Source: Porphyra umbilicalis (lineage: Eukaryota > Rhodophyta > Bangiophyceae > Bangiales > Bangiaceae). Taken from it: DNA of 64,000 nucleotides. A program made the position numbers and the translations under genes. Shown here in pieces: positions 42,101 through 52,674 of this stretch (position 1 is the first letter of the stretch; each line of letters begins with the position of its first letter). The stretch covers positions 62,001 to 126,000 of the forward strand of contig KV918993.1 in assembly GCA_002049455.2 (NCBI GenBank). The letters run 5' to 3'. Under the pieces are notes generated by a model. It did no database searches. It saw only the letters and a program-made list of their open reading frames with translations, and was not told the origin of the DNA.

Positions 42101-44631
42101 TAGATTGAGTGAACGAGTGCGCAAGATTGATCTAGATTCCTGCCTCAAGGACTCGATCGTAGATGATAGCCTAGACTACTTCGAGTGACGTCGTGAGGAG
42201 GGTCTGCCGAAACCGATCAGAGAGCAAGACCTGCCCATGGGGCGTCGCTCCTGGGCCACAAAGCGTGTGCAGAGGGAACCTCAATGTTACTTGGTAGTCG
42301 TGCGACCGACACGCTGTTTCCAGGCGCAGAGGGGATGGGAACTGGGTAAACATGCGTCGGCTCGCACATCGAGAATACCGTGAAGTCCCGGACGCACCCA
42401 GTCCCGATTTATGAATGATTGGGTCTCCTTCACGCGCAGTAAATTCGTTCTCAGCTCAGTGGCAATCTCGTCCCCTCTCGTCCTAACACAGCACGTCCCG
42501 AACTCGCAATCCCCCGGGTCAATACGGTTCAGAAGCACTCGCACCAGTTTCTCAAGCGCATGAGTGATGTGTCAGATTGCAAGTTGGGCATTGCTCTGAA
42601 CGAAGAAAATGTCCACAGGTTTGTGTTCACACTGTTGACGAAATAGGCAGGCATTTTGTTTGCAGAAGAGGCAGTCAGACTATCAGTTGAACAAGTCCTC
42701 ACATTTTGTTCGAATGACAGTCCCCGAGATGATCTGTGGGTCAGGATGACACTGCTTCTGGAACGATCCCAGAGTCAGTCCCGAAGATGATCCGTTGAAC
42801 GAGTCCAGAACTGTAGTGAAGAACTGCCGAATCACAGAGGTCACTCGAGAATCAGGCAATCTGAAATGTAGGATTTTCGCTGATCCACAGAACTTTTGTG
42901 CACATGATCCTCCGAATCATGCTGAGGCCATCTCACAGGAGCTTTGCATGGCTATCTCAAAACATTCTTTCGCGTCTACTCGTTATAGATTTACAAGCCG
43001 GCAAATTTAGCACTATCCTGGCGATGAAATACCGACCCGCAGTGTAGATGTAGAGAGCTCAAATCGTGTCGACCGTTATTTGGCCACTTGCCGACGCTAA
43101 ATGTGGGTAAGATGTGGGTACATCCGACGTGGGTCGGCGACCCACATTCTACCCACTTTTGATACCCACGCCCGACTTGCCAACGCTCTCTACTGTGGAC
43201 GAGTTTATAAATTTATTAACTACATCCTGCTGAAAAAGAACTTGCCTTCTGTCAAATCAAGTCTGCCACTGTCTTCGCCTATATCTTGGATGCACCTTTC
43301 CGCTCCGGAACTATTCGTCACTATTTTCGAACTCATCAAAACATATTACGTACATACTGAAAACTCATCGGGATGAATTTCGATTAAAAGCAGTGCTAGG
43401 AATGAATGGGGGCTACTTTTCTTTTGCTAGTTGTTCCGACCACGTGTGGCCCTTTTGTGGGCCATTCGAGGCCCTATTCATAGCTTTTTGGGGTCTTATT
43501 CAAACATGTTTCCGCGTCCCCAAGACATGGGGCTGTGGCACGAGCGCAACGTGGACGTAGCTAGACGCGCCGATCTGCGTGCGAACTCCGTCTCGCGAAT
43601 CCCGTCGCGCGGATCCTGTCGCGCGATTCCCGTCGCGCGGCATGGAGTAAAACAACGCTTCTATTCCGGAGAACGGAACGGCGATGTGACCATTGGCTTG
43701 CCGTCCCCAGAATGCGGTCAGATCAAGTGATTGTCGGCATCGCCAAGGACTCGCAGCCGGAAAAGATTTCCCTTCGACACCTGTGCGTCATTCCAGAGAC
43801 TAGCCAAAGCGTTTCCAGCCTAATAGAGCACCCGCTTCTCCTTGGTTTAGCCGCTCGCTCGTATCCTTCCCCAGCTTCCTTCGCCCCCCTTCCTTCTCCT
43901 CCCTCCCCGCATTTTTTTGGGTCATGGTGCCTAGACTACAAACTGTCTTGTGCTTTATCGACGTATCCCTCGGTCCTTCTCACTCCCGCTCAGCGGCGAC
44001 CGTGCCAGACATAACTAATGTTGCCCCCGGCCGCAGCTCTCCGTCCCCACCCCTTCTCCACCTCTACCCGCACGACCCCCACCACTACAACCAGCACAGC
44101 CGTGGCCATACGTGATCAGAGTCAAAATGGGAGCTGGGCAGCAAGAATAAGGGACGATCGGCAACGGGGGGGGACGAGGAGGGGGTTGCAGGACGAGAGA
44201 GACGGAGAACACTTGTGCTCAGCGTGGATAGGGAATTCTCTCGGCATGACGAGCACACACGGCGAGGTGACTCAAGTCACCGTTGGCGGTCGCCGCTTGA
44301 GAGCAGAGCATGCGACAAGGGTTGTGGGGGGTCTCTTGCAAGTCGGGCCGCAGTAAGGGGCCCCTCTTTCAGCGGCAGTAGTGTAGTGTTCGTTCGAAGG
44401 CGGCCAGCGCCAGGGGCAACCACTTTGGACGGGTAAACCCCCTGTGGCGTATCTTATCGGCAGGGACGACATGAGTCGGGCACTTGGACAACCAATACTC
44501 AGATTGAGGCCCTCACGAGCACGGTTGAATATGATGTCCCGCGCGAAGTGCTTGTGGCCCGGCTTTGCGGCTTGGCCTCGCGCGCGGCCGCGGGCGCCCC
44601 TGCGGTGGCGCATCGCCGCCGCCTCCTCCTC

Positions 44632-45524
44632 TGACAAGACGGCCCGTCCGCCGCTGCGGGCGCCGCCGCCGCGCGCGCGCGGGCGGCGGCCGCCGCTGCG
44701 GCCGCCGTCGCTGCCGCCGACACGACCGCCGCCGCCGCCGCTGCCGAGGCGGCAGCGGCGGCGGCAGCGGCAGACCCGCCTCCCTTCCCCTCCTCTGCAG
44801 CTCCGCTCGACGCTCCCATCAGGGCCCCTCCCCCCCCGCTGCCAGGAGGTGCGGTGCCCGCCCAGCGCGGCGGCAGCCGATACATTGGCGGCCTCGTCGC
44901 CGCCGCCCGCCTCCGCGACGCGGAGCGGTCGGCGGCGGCGGCGCGGCGCGAGGCGGCGGCGGCGGAGGCGACGGGGGGGGCGCCCGTGGAGGCGCTTGTG
45001 ACGCCCGCCTACGCGGCGGTGATGGCGGCGGCAGCGGCGGCAGAGGGCGGGGGGGGGCGGAGGGGGGGGGGGTCGTCGGCGGCGCCCAACTCGCCGCCGC
45101 CATGGCTACCCGCGCGGCTGGGCAGGGCGGGAGGGGGGGGACGCCAACGGCGCCAGCGGCGCCCGTCGCGGCGGCGGAGGCAGCAGTCCCAACGCCAGAG
45201 GGGGAGGGCGGCGCCCCCAGGGAGGGTGCGGCGGCGGCGTTGGCGGCGGCGGCGGCAACACGGTCCGCGGCCGGCGCGGTGGGCGGCGGTGGCTGCGTCA
45301 GTACAGCCGCCCTGTCGGCTGCGTCCGACCCGCCGGCCACGCCGGCGGCCGGTGCGGTCGGCGAACCCGGCCCCCCCCGCCGCTTCCGCCGCAATGAGAA
45401 GGCGGCCGTGACGGCGGGGCGCGCACGCTTCTTTGCGCGCCGCGACGCGGCGGCGGCGGCGGCAACGGTGGCGGAGGGGGAGGGGGGGGGCACCGGGTGG
45501 GGGACCGCCAAGGGCGGCAGCTGA
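44632..45524 (+). CDS. NSRP1: NSRP1/CCDC55-like nuclear speckle protein (frameshifted)
   Basis: Two conserved ends of the NSRP1 (DUF2040) family are visible. SRYIGGLVAAARLRDAERSA, followed by ARREAAAAEATGG and EALVTPAYAAVM (44877-45020), matches the helical 'kYi..Ll.aA..Rk.e......rE.e.Eg...fgdkE.FVT.AYk.kl' block. RRFRRNEKAAVTAGRARFFA with the RR that follows (45380-45450) matches the C-terminal '+RRn.eaV..AreRyLaRk' motif. The two lie in different frames, and the switch falls in G runs at 45050-45072. The N-terminus is Ala-rich with no in-frame ATG after the TGA at 44630, so the true start lies upstream in another frame or exon. NSRP1 is a nuclear-speckle protein that affects alternative splicing. 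The alanine-heavy replacement of charged residues is unusual and lowers certainty. Confidence 0.5.
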
Positions 45525-47962
45525 CGTGGGCGCCGCCACCACCCCGGCGCGTGGGCGGTGGTCGGTCGTCGGACGTTTGGTGTGCGGGGCGCCTGTGGGT
45601 GGCGGCGCGGGGATCGTCTGACCGGCAGCGACGGGGGCGGCGCGTCGGTGGCGGCAGCCCGCGGCCGTCGAGTCAACGGCCGCCACGTCGAGGTGGGGCT
45701 GCCACGCCACGGGCGGGCGGCGGGGGGGTGGTGGCGGCGGTGGTGGCGGCCGTCGTCGGACGGTGCTGGCGGCGGCCGTCGCTCCCGCGCTCGCAGGGGG
45801 CACGCCCCACCGGGGGCTCCGTTGATGCCTTTGGTGGAGTGGGGGGATGCTTTCCGGCACGCGGCGGCTGGGCGCGGGGACGCCCGTCCTCCTCCCGCTG
45901 CCGTGCATGTCGGTGGCAACTTGCCCTTCGCCCATGCCCGTGCTGCCGTGGCGGGTTTTCGTGGCGGCCGTTGGGGAGCCAACGTTCATGGGAGCCTCTG
46001 GCTGTGTGTGCGCCGCGGGTGACCTGGAGTCGCAACCGGGTTGGCGGGTGGGCAGGCGGCTGTGGTGACACTGGCGTTGGACGTCTAACGCCGGCGTGTG
46101 TCCGCACGTAGGGGTCGCATGCGTTGGGCTGCCCACCAGTGATGCCATATCAAGTATTACAGAAGGCGCAAAGCACAACAAACAGCCTCGGAGAGTGCCA
46201 CCTCAAGAAGTCGGGCAAGCCGTGCCACGAACAAACAACGCAAAGGCCCCATGAGCAACAGTCACAGAATAACAATTGCTTTGCGGGTGCGGAACTGTCG
46301 CTCCAACACAATGCATGTGTCCCGCCAGCCAGGACCCTCTCGCCGCCGCACTGCCGCCACCGTCGTCTGTGGCCGCGCCCCCAGCCTCTCGGGGCGGCTG
46401 CTCGCCTACCCGGGCCGTTGCCGTGCCCCCCCCCCCCCCGCACACCCTTTCCCGTGACGCCCGCGGCGGGTACACGGGCCCACTAGAAGCGGCGGACGGG
46501 CCACCACCACCGCCACACTTCTTGGCGCGACTCGGGGGGACGGCTGCCTCCCAGACAGACCCCCGCCTGCCCGACACGCGCGCGGGCGGGGGGGGGCCGC
46601 CCCCCCGGATTGGTGGCGCCCGGCATGGGTGTGGCGAGCGTGCCACGACGGCAGGGGGGGGTGAGCTCGGCATCGAAGGGAGGGAGCGCCGCCCCGCTGG
46701 GCACCCCGCCGCCACCGCGCGCACGCGGCCGGCAACGCCAGCCCTACAGGAACAGAACCGCAATAAAACCGCGATCCGTGATGCTCGCGCAGGGACCGTG
46801 GGCCGAGGTCCAAACCGCGATAAAACCGCAATCTGCCGGACTTTGATTGGCCCACAATCGCCCTCAGCTGGGCCCAGCGAAGATGAGGAGGAGGTCTGTC
46901 GACCATGCTTACAGCCCGCAAGTGCGGACTACAGTTCGTATCGCTGCCTATGGCACTTCCCCCAAAAATGGACACACCGCTCATCCGTTGCACGATGACC
47001 CCCCGCAAAGACCCCCCAGAGAGGGGTACGATGTGGACGAAGCGAACAAATGCTGACAGAAGTGGCGCTCCCGAGTTCGCATGCAAGGACATTTCGTGCC
47101 CATCGCGTGGGCGCGGCGGCGGAATCGCGGTGGACGGTCATGCGGGTGCCCCTCTGCCTTAGCCGAGTGGGCCAGTTCCTAAGATCAGCTCAAATGCGCT
47201 GAATCTGACCCCCTGTTTGGGCATCGTGCGACGCATCGTGCTCGCCGCCTCAGCACGCCCCTAATCGGACCATGCGATCTGAGTGCCTGGGGACCTGTCG
47301 GCTGTTTTAAGGCCGATTAGCGATGGACATATCTGGGCTCCGGGCCGAAAAATTCGGCATCGTGCTTGACAACGTGCTCGGCGTCCGACGTGCAAATCTT
47401 AGTTTCTCGGGTGCAAACATGCTAAGTCGCCGGCAGACGCCCGTCCGGTGCGGGATCCCCCGGCAAAGAATCCGGTAGGTCGGATTCTATTGGCTGCTGG
47501 AGGGCTCCAGTGTGTCTTGAGAGAGACGATCTCCCGGTCAAATCAGCGGTGGGCCATCGCTTTTTGCCGTGAGGCCGGTCAAACGGTGAGTTCCTGGTAA
47601 AAGATCGGTGGTAATATAGCAAGGCCCTTCTTTTTTTTCATATTTACCCCCCTTCAAGACCTGGAATCGCAGGTCGTTCCGGAAACAATATTTGGCCGGC
47701 GATCTTATAAGCGAGAAAACACTGGAATTCCAGCTGAGACGTCGACGGTGGATGCAGAATCAGCACATCCAGAATCAGCACCCGTCAGGACACCACTGTG
47801 GATCCAGAATGTGCCCAAGTCAGAACGCCATCCACTTGGCACTGTGGGCGTTTTCTTCTCCAGGCGCCGCTCTTCTCCCAATTTCCCCACTTCCTCTTCC
47901 GCAATTCTGCCCACCCGCACCACTACGAATCCCCACCACCACCCCACGGACGGCCTGTCGAC
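45525..47962. other. 2.4 kb without a recognised gene
   Basis: GC-rich to about 46750 (Gly/Arg or Pro-rich frames, no motif). Then lower GC, with a pair of AACCGC(A/G)ATAAAACCGC repeats (46756 and 46815) and a C-rich leader just upstream of the ATG at 47963 (ACCACTACGAATCCCCACCA). Confidence 0.45.
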
Positions 47963-49561
47963 ATGGTGGGTCGCTGTGCCATGTGCGGTTTCGATCTGGG
48001 GCGGGGGGACGACGGGGAGTTGCGCAAGGGCGGGCACGATGCCCGCTCCTGTGAGATGAAGGTGTTCCCCTGCTTCAACAGAGTACCCCCCGACTCCTCT
48101 TTTCATGATGACGAGACGTGTACAACGCAGGGCTGCGCGCACGCTGAGAAGTGCACGACTTGCAAGCAGGTGGGGCACCATGTCCGTACACTCGTGATCA
48201 CCGACGCCCTATATGTGCGCACCGGCAACCGCAAGCTGCCGTGTCGCCGGCGGTCGGCACCCGAGCTTGGGGGCTCCGACTTTGTGTGCCCAATGGTCGA
48301 CGACCAGTGTGTCAAAGAGTGGGTCAAGGTGTACCACGACAAGTGCTGGGCGTCGTGGCGCGAGCGGCAGCGCTCCGCCAGCAACGCGGAGCTGCTTCGG
48401 AATAATTTATTTCAAACTGGTTTGTCGGCCACCGGGGCGGCGGACGTCATGCGTGCCAATTCCATCCCGGCGGCCACGAACGCAGTCGACAACCGGCGTC
48501 ATTACGATCGCGTCACGGCGGCTCTGGCCGAGCCGGGGATGTCGGCTGTCGGAGCCGCCATGGTCGCAGCCACCTCGGGAACGGCGGCGACGCAGGCGGC
48601 ACGTGGTGGTCGGGCCGGGTCGGTCGCCTCGGCGACGGCGCCGCCGGCTTCGGGCGTTGTGGCGGGGGCCGAGACGATGGCAGCGCGCGGGGGAGGGCAG
48701 GTGGCTGTAGCCGGCAGGGGACGGCGGGGCGGGGCAGCCTCCGGCACTTCACTGGTGACCGCCTCGTCCCGGGCGGGCAGTGACGGCGGTGTCACCCTGG
48801 TGGCTGCGCGCAAGGTGTCGCAACAGGAGGGCGACATGCGCTCCGCGGCGCTGCGCGCCGCCGTGGCTGTCCGCCAAATGACGGCGGACCGGTCGGCGGC
48901 CACTGTGCGTCATACTGGCGGTGGCGGCGGCGGCGGTCCCGCCGCCGCCGAGCCTGCCGGCGGCGGCAGTGGCTTGACTCGCGCTGGCCCCCCTCCGACA
49001 CCCGACCATCTCTTGTGGCGCGCTGGACAGCGCGCCCTTTACGACAAGGCAGTCATTTTTTCCGACTCTATTGTCAATCTGTGGTCGCCAGTGGACTTGG
49101 CGAAAGTCGTGTTTGAGGGCGCCATTGGCTCCGCCAACGCGCAGCACTTCCCTGGTATGGAGGCCGCCTTTGTGGAGGCCGCCAAGGACCACGTTCTGAT
49201 AGGGATGACTCTGACGTGCGGGACTGTCTCCCCCGCGGACGTTGCCGAGCAGCTTTGCTACAAACGGACGCAGAGCCCCAACGTGAACGTCTTGCCTATG
49301 ATTGCCAAGTGGGTCCACAACCTCGTCGTCGAGTGCGCCGTGGCGACGTCGGTCGTGACACCGCCGGTTGTGACCGGGGGGGGGCGGGGCGGAGGCGCGG
49401 GCGCAGGGGGCGGGGGTGCGGGGGATGGCTTGACAGCGGGGGCTGTTGCGGATGGCACGCCGTCACGCAAGAGGCAGCGCCATGTGGGAAGCGAAGTCGA
49501 GGAAGTTTTGGACGAGGACGACGCTGCCGTGTCTCTCGGGAGTGGCAATGAGGGGGAGTAG
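47963..49561 (+). CDS. Putative zinc-knuckle protein, nuclear
   Basis: 532 aa, uninterrupted. The ATG at 47963 is chosen because upstream codons are leader-like. Residues 5-30 form C-x2-C-x16-H-x4-C (RCAMCGFDL...GGHDARSC), a zinc knuckle with a stretched loop. Residues 64-77 read CTTCKQVGHHVRTL, a knuckle whose last Cys is replaced by Leu. Further Cys at 37, 53 and 58 and CRRRS/DFVCP suggest a larger zinc-binding module. Then come an Ala/Gly-rich linker, a segment with YDKAVIFSDSIVNLWSPVDL, KVVFEGAI and a helical region to about residue 480, and an end with PSRKRQRH (a likely nuclear localisation signal) and an acidic tail EVEEVLDEDDAA. Zinc knuckles of this 'C..C...GH..RtC' type occur in MULE/FAR1-like and splicing proteins. 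Function unknown; it could be host or transposon-derived. Confidence 0.65.
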   Translation: MVGRCAMCGFDLGRGDDGELRKGGHDARSCEMKVFPCFNRVPPDSSFHDDETCTTQGCAHAEKCTTCKQVGHHVRTLVITDALYVRTGNRKLPCRRRSAPELGGSDFVCPMVDDQCVKEWVKVYHDKCWASWRERQRSASNAELLRNNLFQTGLSATGAADVMRANSIPAATNAVDNRRHYDRVTAALAEPGMSAVGAAMVAATSGTAATQAARGGRAGSVASATAPPASGVVAGAETMAARGGGQVAVAGRGRRGGAASGTSLVTASSRAGSDGGVTLVAARKVSQQEGDMRSAALRAAVAVRQMTADRSAATVRHTGGGGGGGPAAAEPAGGGSGLTRAGPPPTPDHLLWRAGQRALYDKAVIFSDSIVNLWSPVDLAKVVFEGAIGSANAQHFPGMEAAFVEAAKDHVLIGMTLTCGTVSPADVAEQLCYKRTQSPNVNVLPMIAKWVHNLVVECAVATSVVTPPVVTGGGRGGGAGAGGGGAGDGLTAGAVADGTPSRKRQRHVGSEVEEVLDEDDAAVSLGSGNEGE

Positions 49562-49724
49562 CCAGTGATGCGTGAGGTGTGATAGGACAGTGTTGCGCCG
49601 GCAGCACGTCTATTTCGTTCTTTCCGCCGTCCCCCCCACCTTGACTTGCAGTATGGACCCCTCGACCCCTCAGCTGCCCGCGGGGTGGACTTCCGTCGTC
49701 TCCCCCCCGTCCCCCGGTGCCACC

Positions 49725-49842
49725 CCCGTCGCCACCCCCCGTCGCCACCCCTCGTCGCCACCCCCGTCGCCACCCCCCGTCGCCACCCCCCGTCGCCACC
49801 CCCCGTCGCCACCCCCCGTCGCCACCCCCCGTCGCCACCCCC
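49725..49842 (+). repeat. Minisatellite, unit CGTCGCCACCCCC
   Basis: About nine units of 11-13 bases differing in the length of the C run. Confidence 0.9.
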
Positions 49843-51170
49843 TGTCAGCTGGCAACACGTTCTGCATGCACCCGCCCCGCCCTGCTCGCCCCCTCCCTGT
49901 CGCATTGTTCGGGCGGTCAACGCCGGTGGCGGCCGGCGGGTTCCTCGCGCCGTCGCGCCCACCTCCTTCCCTCTCCTCTCGCCCGCGACGCTGGCAGCGG
50001 CGCTGCCGACGCCACCGCCGCCGCCGTAGCCGCCACCGGCGCCGCGGAGGCCTTGGCCGCCGCCGCTTGCCTCTTGCCCACCGAAGCCGGCGGCAGCAGC
50101 AACACCGTCGGCAGGACCGCCCGTGGCTGCCCGAGCAAGAGCGGCGCCATGCTCGTGGCCCCGAAATGAGCACGGCGCAGCGGGACCCGCGCCGGGGTGT
50201 GGGGGAGAGGGCGAGGGCGCAGGTCACGGGGCTGCCAATGCACCCGTCGGGGCGTTCCACGCCGGCGCGCGGCTTTGGGCGATGGGAAACCCAAGGCGAC
50301 CGCCGCCTAGGCCGTCGCCACCAGCAGGGGCGCGCATCGTGGGGCGTCGTTGGCGGCCCGGCGCCGGCCGTCGCAACCGCCGCCGCCGTGTGTTGCCGCG
50401 ACTGCCGGCGCAGCCGCCGGCACTCGCGGTGCAGGCACCGCCCCCGGAGGGAGGCCCAGAGCGTAGCTCGCCAGCGTCTGCCGGCCGCGGTCGTCCCAGT
50501 GTCTTGCCGGTCGCGGTCGTCCCAGCCGGCAGGGGTGTCGTCGCCGCCGCTGTTGCCGCTGTGGACGTCGTCCCAACTGGCAAGGTGGTCGTCGCCGCCG
50601 CCGATGCCGCGGCGGACGTCGTCGCCACCGGCACGGCGGTCGTCACCGCCGCCGATGCAGCGGCCGACATCGCCCCCGCCGACAGCGCCGTCATAGCCGC
50701 GTCCGCCCCCGCGCGCCGCCATCCTCTGCCGTGCCGCCGGGATAGCCGATGTCGACGCCGACGCGGCGGCGTGCGTCGTCACACCCGTGATGGTTCTTAC
50801 GTCGGGATGTGCCGCCGCCGGCGCGACGGTTGCCGTTCCGACCGCTATCGCAGCCGCCACCGCCGGCAACTGCGAATCCGTTGTGGACGCCGCCACCAAG
50901 GATGTCGCCATCATGGGCGCAGCCGCCGCCACCAAGGGGGACGAAAAGTGGCGTGCCACCGCAGTCCGGGCCGCAGCCTCCGGAGCGGCTCCCGCCGCCG
51001 CGGGGCCTGCTCGCGGCGTCGCCTCCGCCGGTGCTGTGTCCCCAGCGTCCGCCGTCACCACTGGCGCCGCCGCTCTCAGCACTCGAGCAATCGGAGGGGG
51101 GGCGGGTGTGGGGGAACATCGAGGTTGTTGAGGGAGAGGGGCGGTGGGGGGTTGCCTGGGGGCGGACAAA
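49843..51170. other. GC-rich region, Ala-rich frames, no gene recognised
   Basis: Plus-strand frames give Ala/Val/Asp-rich repeats (VVVAAADAAADVVATG type, 50560-50700, unit about 51 bases). The minus strand gives one long 683-codon frame (49670-51721) with Gly/Arg and Ala tracts. Neither has a signal peptide or domain. Composition alone could keep both open. Confidence 0.35.
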
Positions 51171-51900
51171 GCAGCATGAGATGACGCGGCCGCCGCGACC
51201 ATCGCCGCCGCCACTACCACTTCCGTCGCCACTCCAACTGCCGCCGCCACCGCCACCGCTGCAGCCGGGCTTCCACCGCCGCCGCTGCGTCCGCTTTCAT
51301 GGCCGCCAATGCGGCCGTCGAGGCCGCCACCGCCGCCGCCGCTCCCAGCACTCGGAGCAATCGAAGGGGGGGCGCGCGTTAGGGGACATTGGGGTTGGTG
51401 AGGCAGGGGGGCGGCGGGGGCGGGGCTGGGGGCGGGCGAAGCAGCATGCGATGACGCGGTCGCCGTGACCACCGCCGCCGCCATTACCACTTCCGTCGCC
51501 ACTCCAACTGCCGCCGCCGCCGCCACCGCTGCAGCCGGAGCTTCCTCTACCGCCGCCACTGCGTCCGCTTTCATGGCCGCCAATGCGGCCGTCGCGGCCG
51601 CTACCGCCGCCGCCGCTCCCAGCACTCGGAGCAATCGAAGGGGGGGCGCGCGTTGGGGGACATTGGGGTTAATGAAGCAGGGGGGCGGAGGGGGCGGGGC
51701 TGGGGGCGGGCGAAGCAGCATGCGATGACGCGGTCGCCGTGACCACCGCCGCCGCCATTACCACTTCCGTCGCCACTCCAACCGCCGCCGCCGTCGCCAC
51801 CGCTGCAGCCGGAGCTTCACCGCCGCCACTGCGTCCGCTTTCATGGCCGCCAATGCGGCCGTCGCGGCCGCCACCGCGGTCGCCGGCAGTGGACCGCCGC
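51171..51900 (+). repeat. About 275-bp tandem repeat, 2.6 copies
   Basis: Units begin near 51171, 51447 and 51718, each with AAGCAGCATG(A/C)GATGACGCGG, a GCCGCCGCC-rich middle, CTGCAGCCGG, TTTCATGGCCGCCAATGCGG and, in the first two, AGCACTCGGAGCAATCGAAG. Partial homology extends back to about 51080. Copies 2 and 3 are the most alike. Confidence 0.85.
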
Positions 51901-52131
51901 CATCGCGTCTGCGCGTGTCATCAGCTTGGAAGAACGGGACCAGCCGCCGTTGTGTGCGCTCTCTGTCTTGCAACATGAGCGTTGGTTGGGAATGCGAGCC
52001 AAGACGCCATGTGGACGAACAATGCTGTGCAACTCCTCGACCAGGTCACACGCAATTGCAATATGTTGCAATGTCTCGACCGATGAGTGGACAAGGGGGT
52101 ATGTGCTGTGCTCAAATGCTTTATCGCCCAT
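51841..52131 (-). CDS. Small hypothetical ORF
   Basis: 97 codons. The first half (MGDKAFEHSTYPLVHSSVET, then IAIACDLVEELHSIVRPHGV) has a balanced composition unlike the GC-rich shadows around it. The second half runs into the 275-bp repeat and becomes Arg-rich. No family. Possibly a fragment; low certainty. Confidence 0.2.
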   Translation of the reverse strand: MGDKAFEHSTYPLVHSSVETLQHIAIACDLVEELHSIVRPHGVLARIPNQRSCCKTESAHNGGWSRSSKLMTRADAMAAVHCRRPRWRPRRPHWRP

Positions 52132-52674
52132 GAGGCCGAGAGGGCAGTGCGCGAGACGTCCGAGGATCTTGGAGCTCCAGTGTCGTCTCTGATCCTGTCC
52201 CTCGTCAATCGTCTATCTTGTTCATCTCTGTGGGCCAGCCGTCCATCCTTGGCGCCTCTAGAGCGACCGCTGTGTCGTCAGCCTTGACTCGTTCTCGTCG
52301 ACCGGCCGGTGCGTTGTGACTGGCGGGAGCCCGCAGACCGACTGGCGGGTGTTTGAGACCAGTGGGCGCTCCCGTCCAGGAGGTCACATTGCCTGGAGCG
52401 GTTCCTGGCTGACGGGAGGCTTGTTACCGACCCGTTCGCGCTCGGCCACCGGCGCCTGCCCGCCTAGCAGACCTGCTGTCTGCCTCTGCCTGCTGTGCGT
52501 CGTCCGTCAGCCACGTGCTAACCACTGGTCGCTCATTGTCCGCCCACTGTGCTTTGGTTCTGTCCGACTGCGGCTTTCTCTCGCAATGGCGGCTGATCAC
52601 ACGGCCAACAGTGTGTCGATTGCGGTTTTCTGTGGTCGTCCGGTCTGTACCGTCCGCCGTCTCTTCAGAGAGAC

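Larger units (their letters stand above)
39089..44631. other. 5.5 kb without a recognised gene
   Basis: Mostly lower-GC sequence with short open frames on both strands and no conserved motif. Visible structure: hairpins at 39849-39873, 39904-39925 and 40481-40526, a 46-bp tandem repeat at 41987-42100, a GTGGGT/ACCCAC inverted cluster at 43100-43165, and three copies of a CCCGTCGCGCGG-like 15-mer at 43595-43640. C-rich leader-like segments at 40680-40850, 41470-41590 and 43860-44100 look like gene 5' ends, but no gene could be identified after them. Confidence 0.4.

Noticed and set aside
49670-51721. 683-codon minus-strand frame
   Set aside because: It runs through a minisatellite and a 275-bp tandem repeat, with no domain; the openness is explained by GC-rich repeats.
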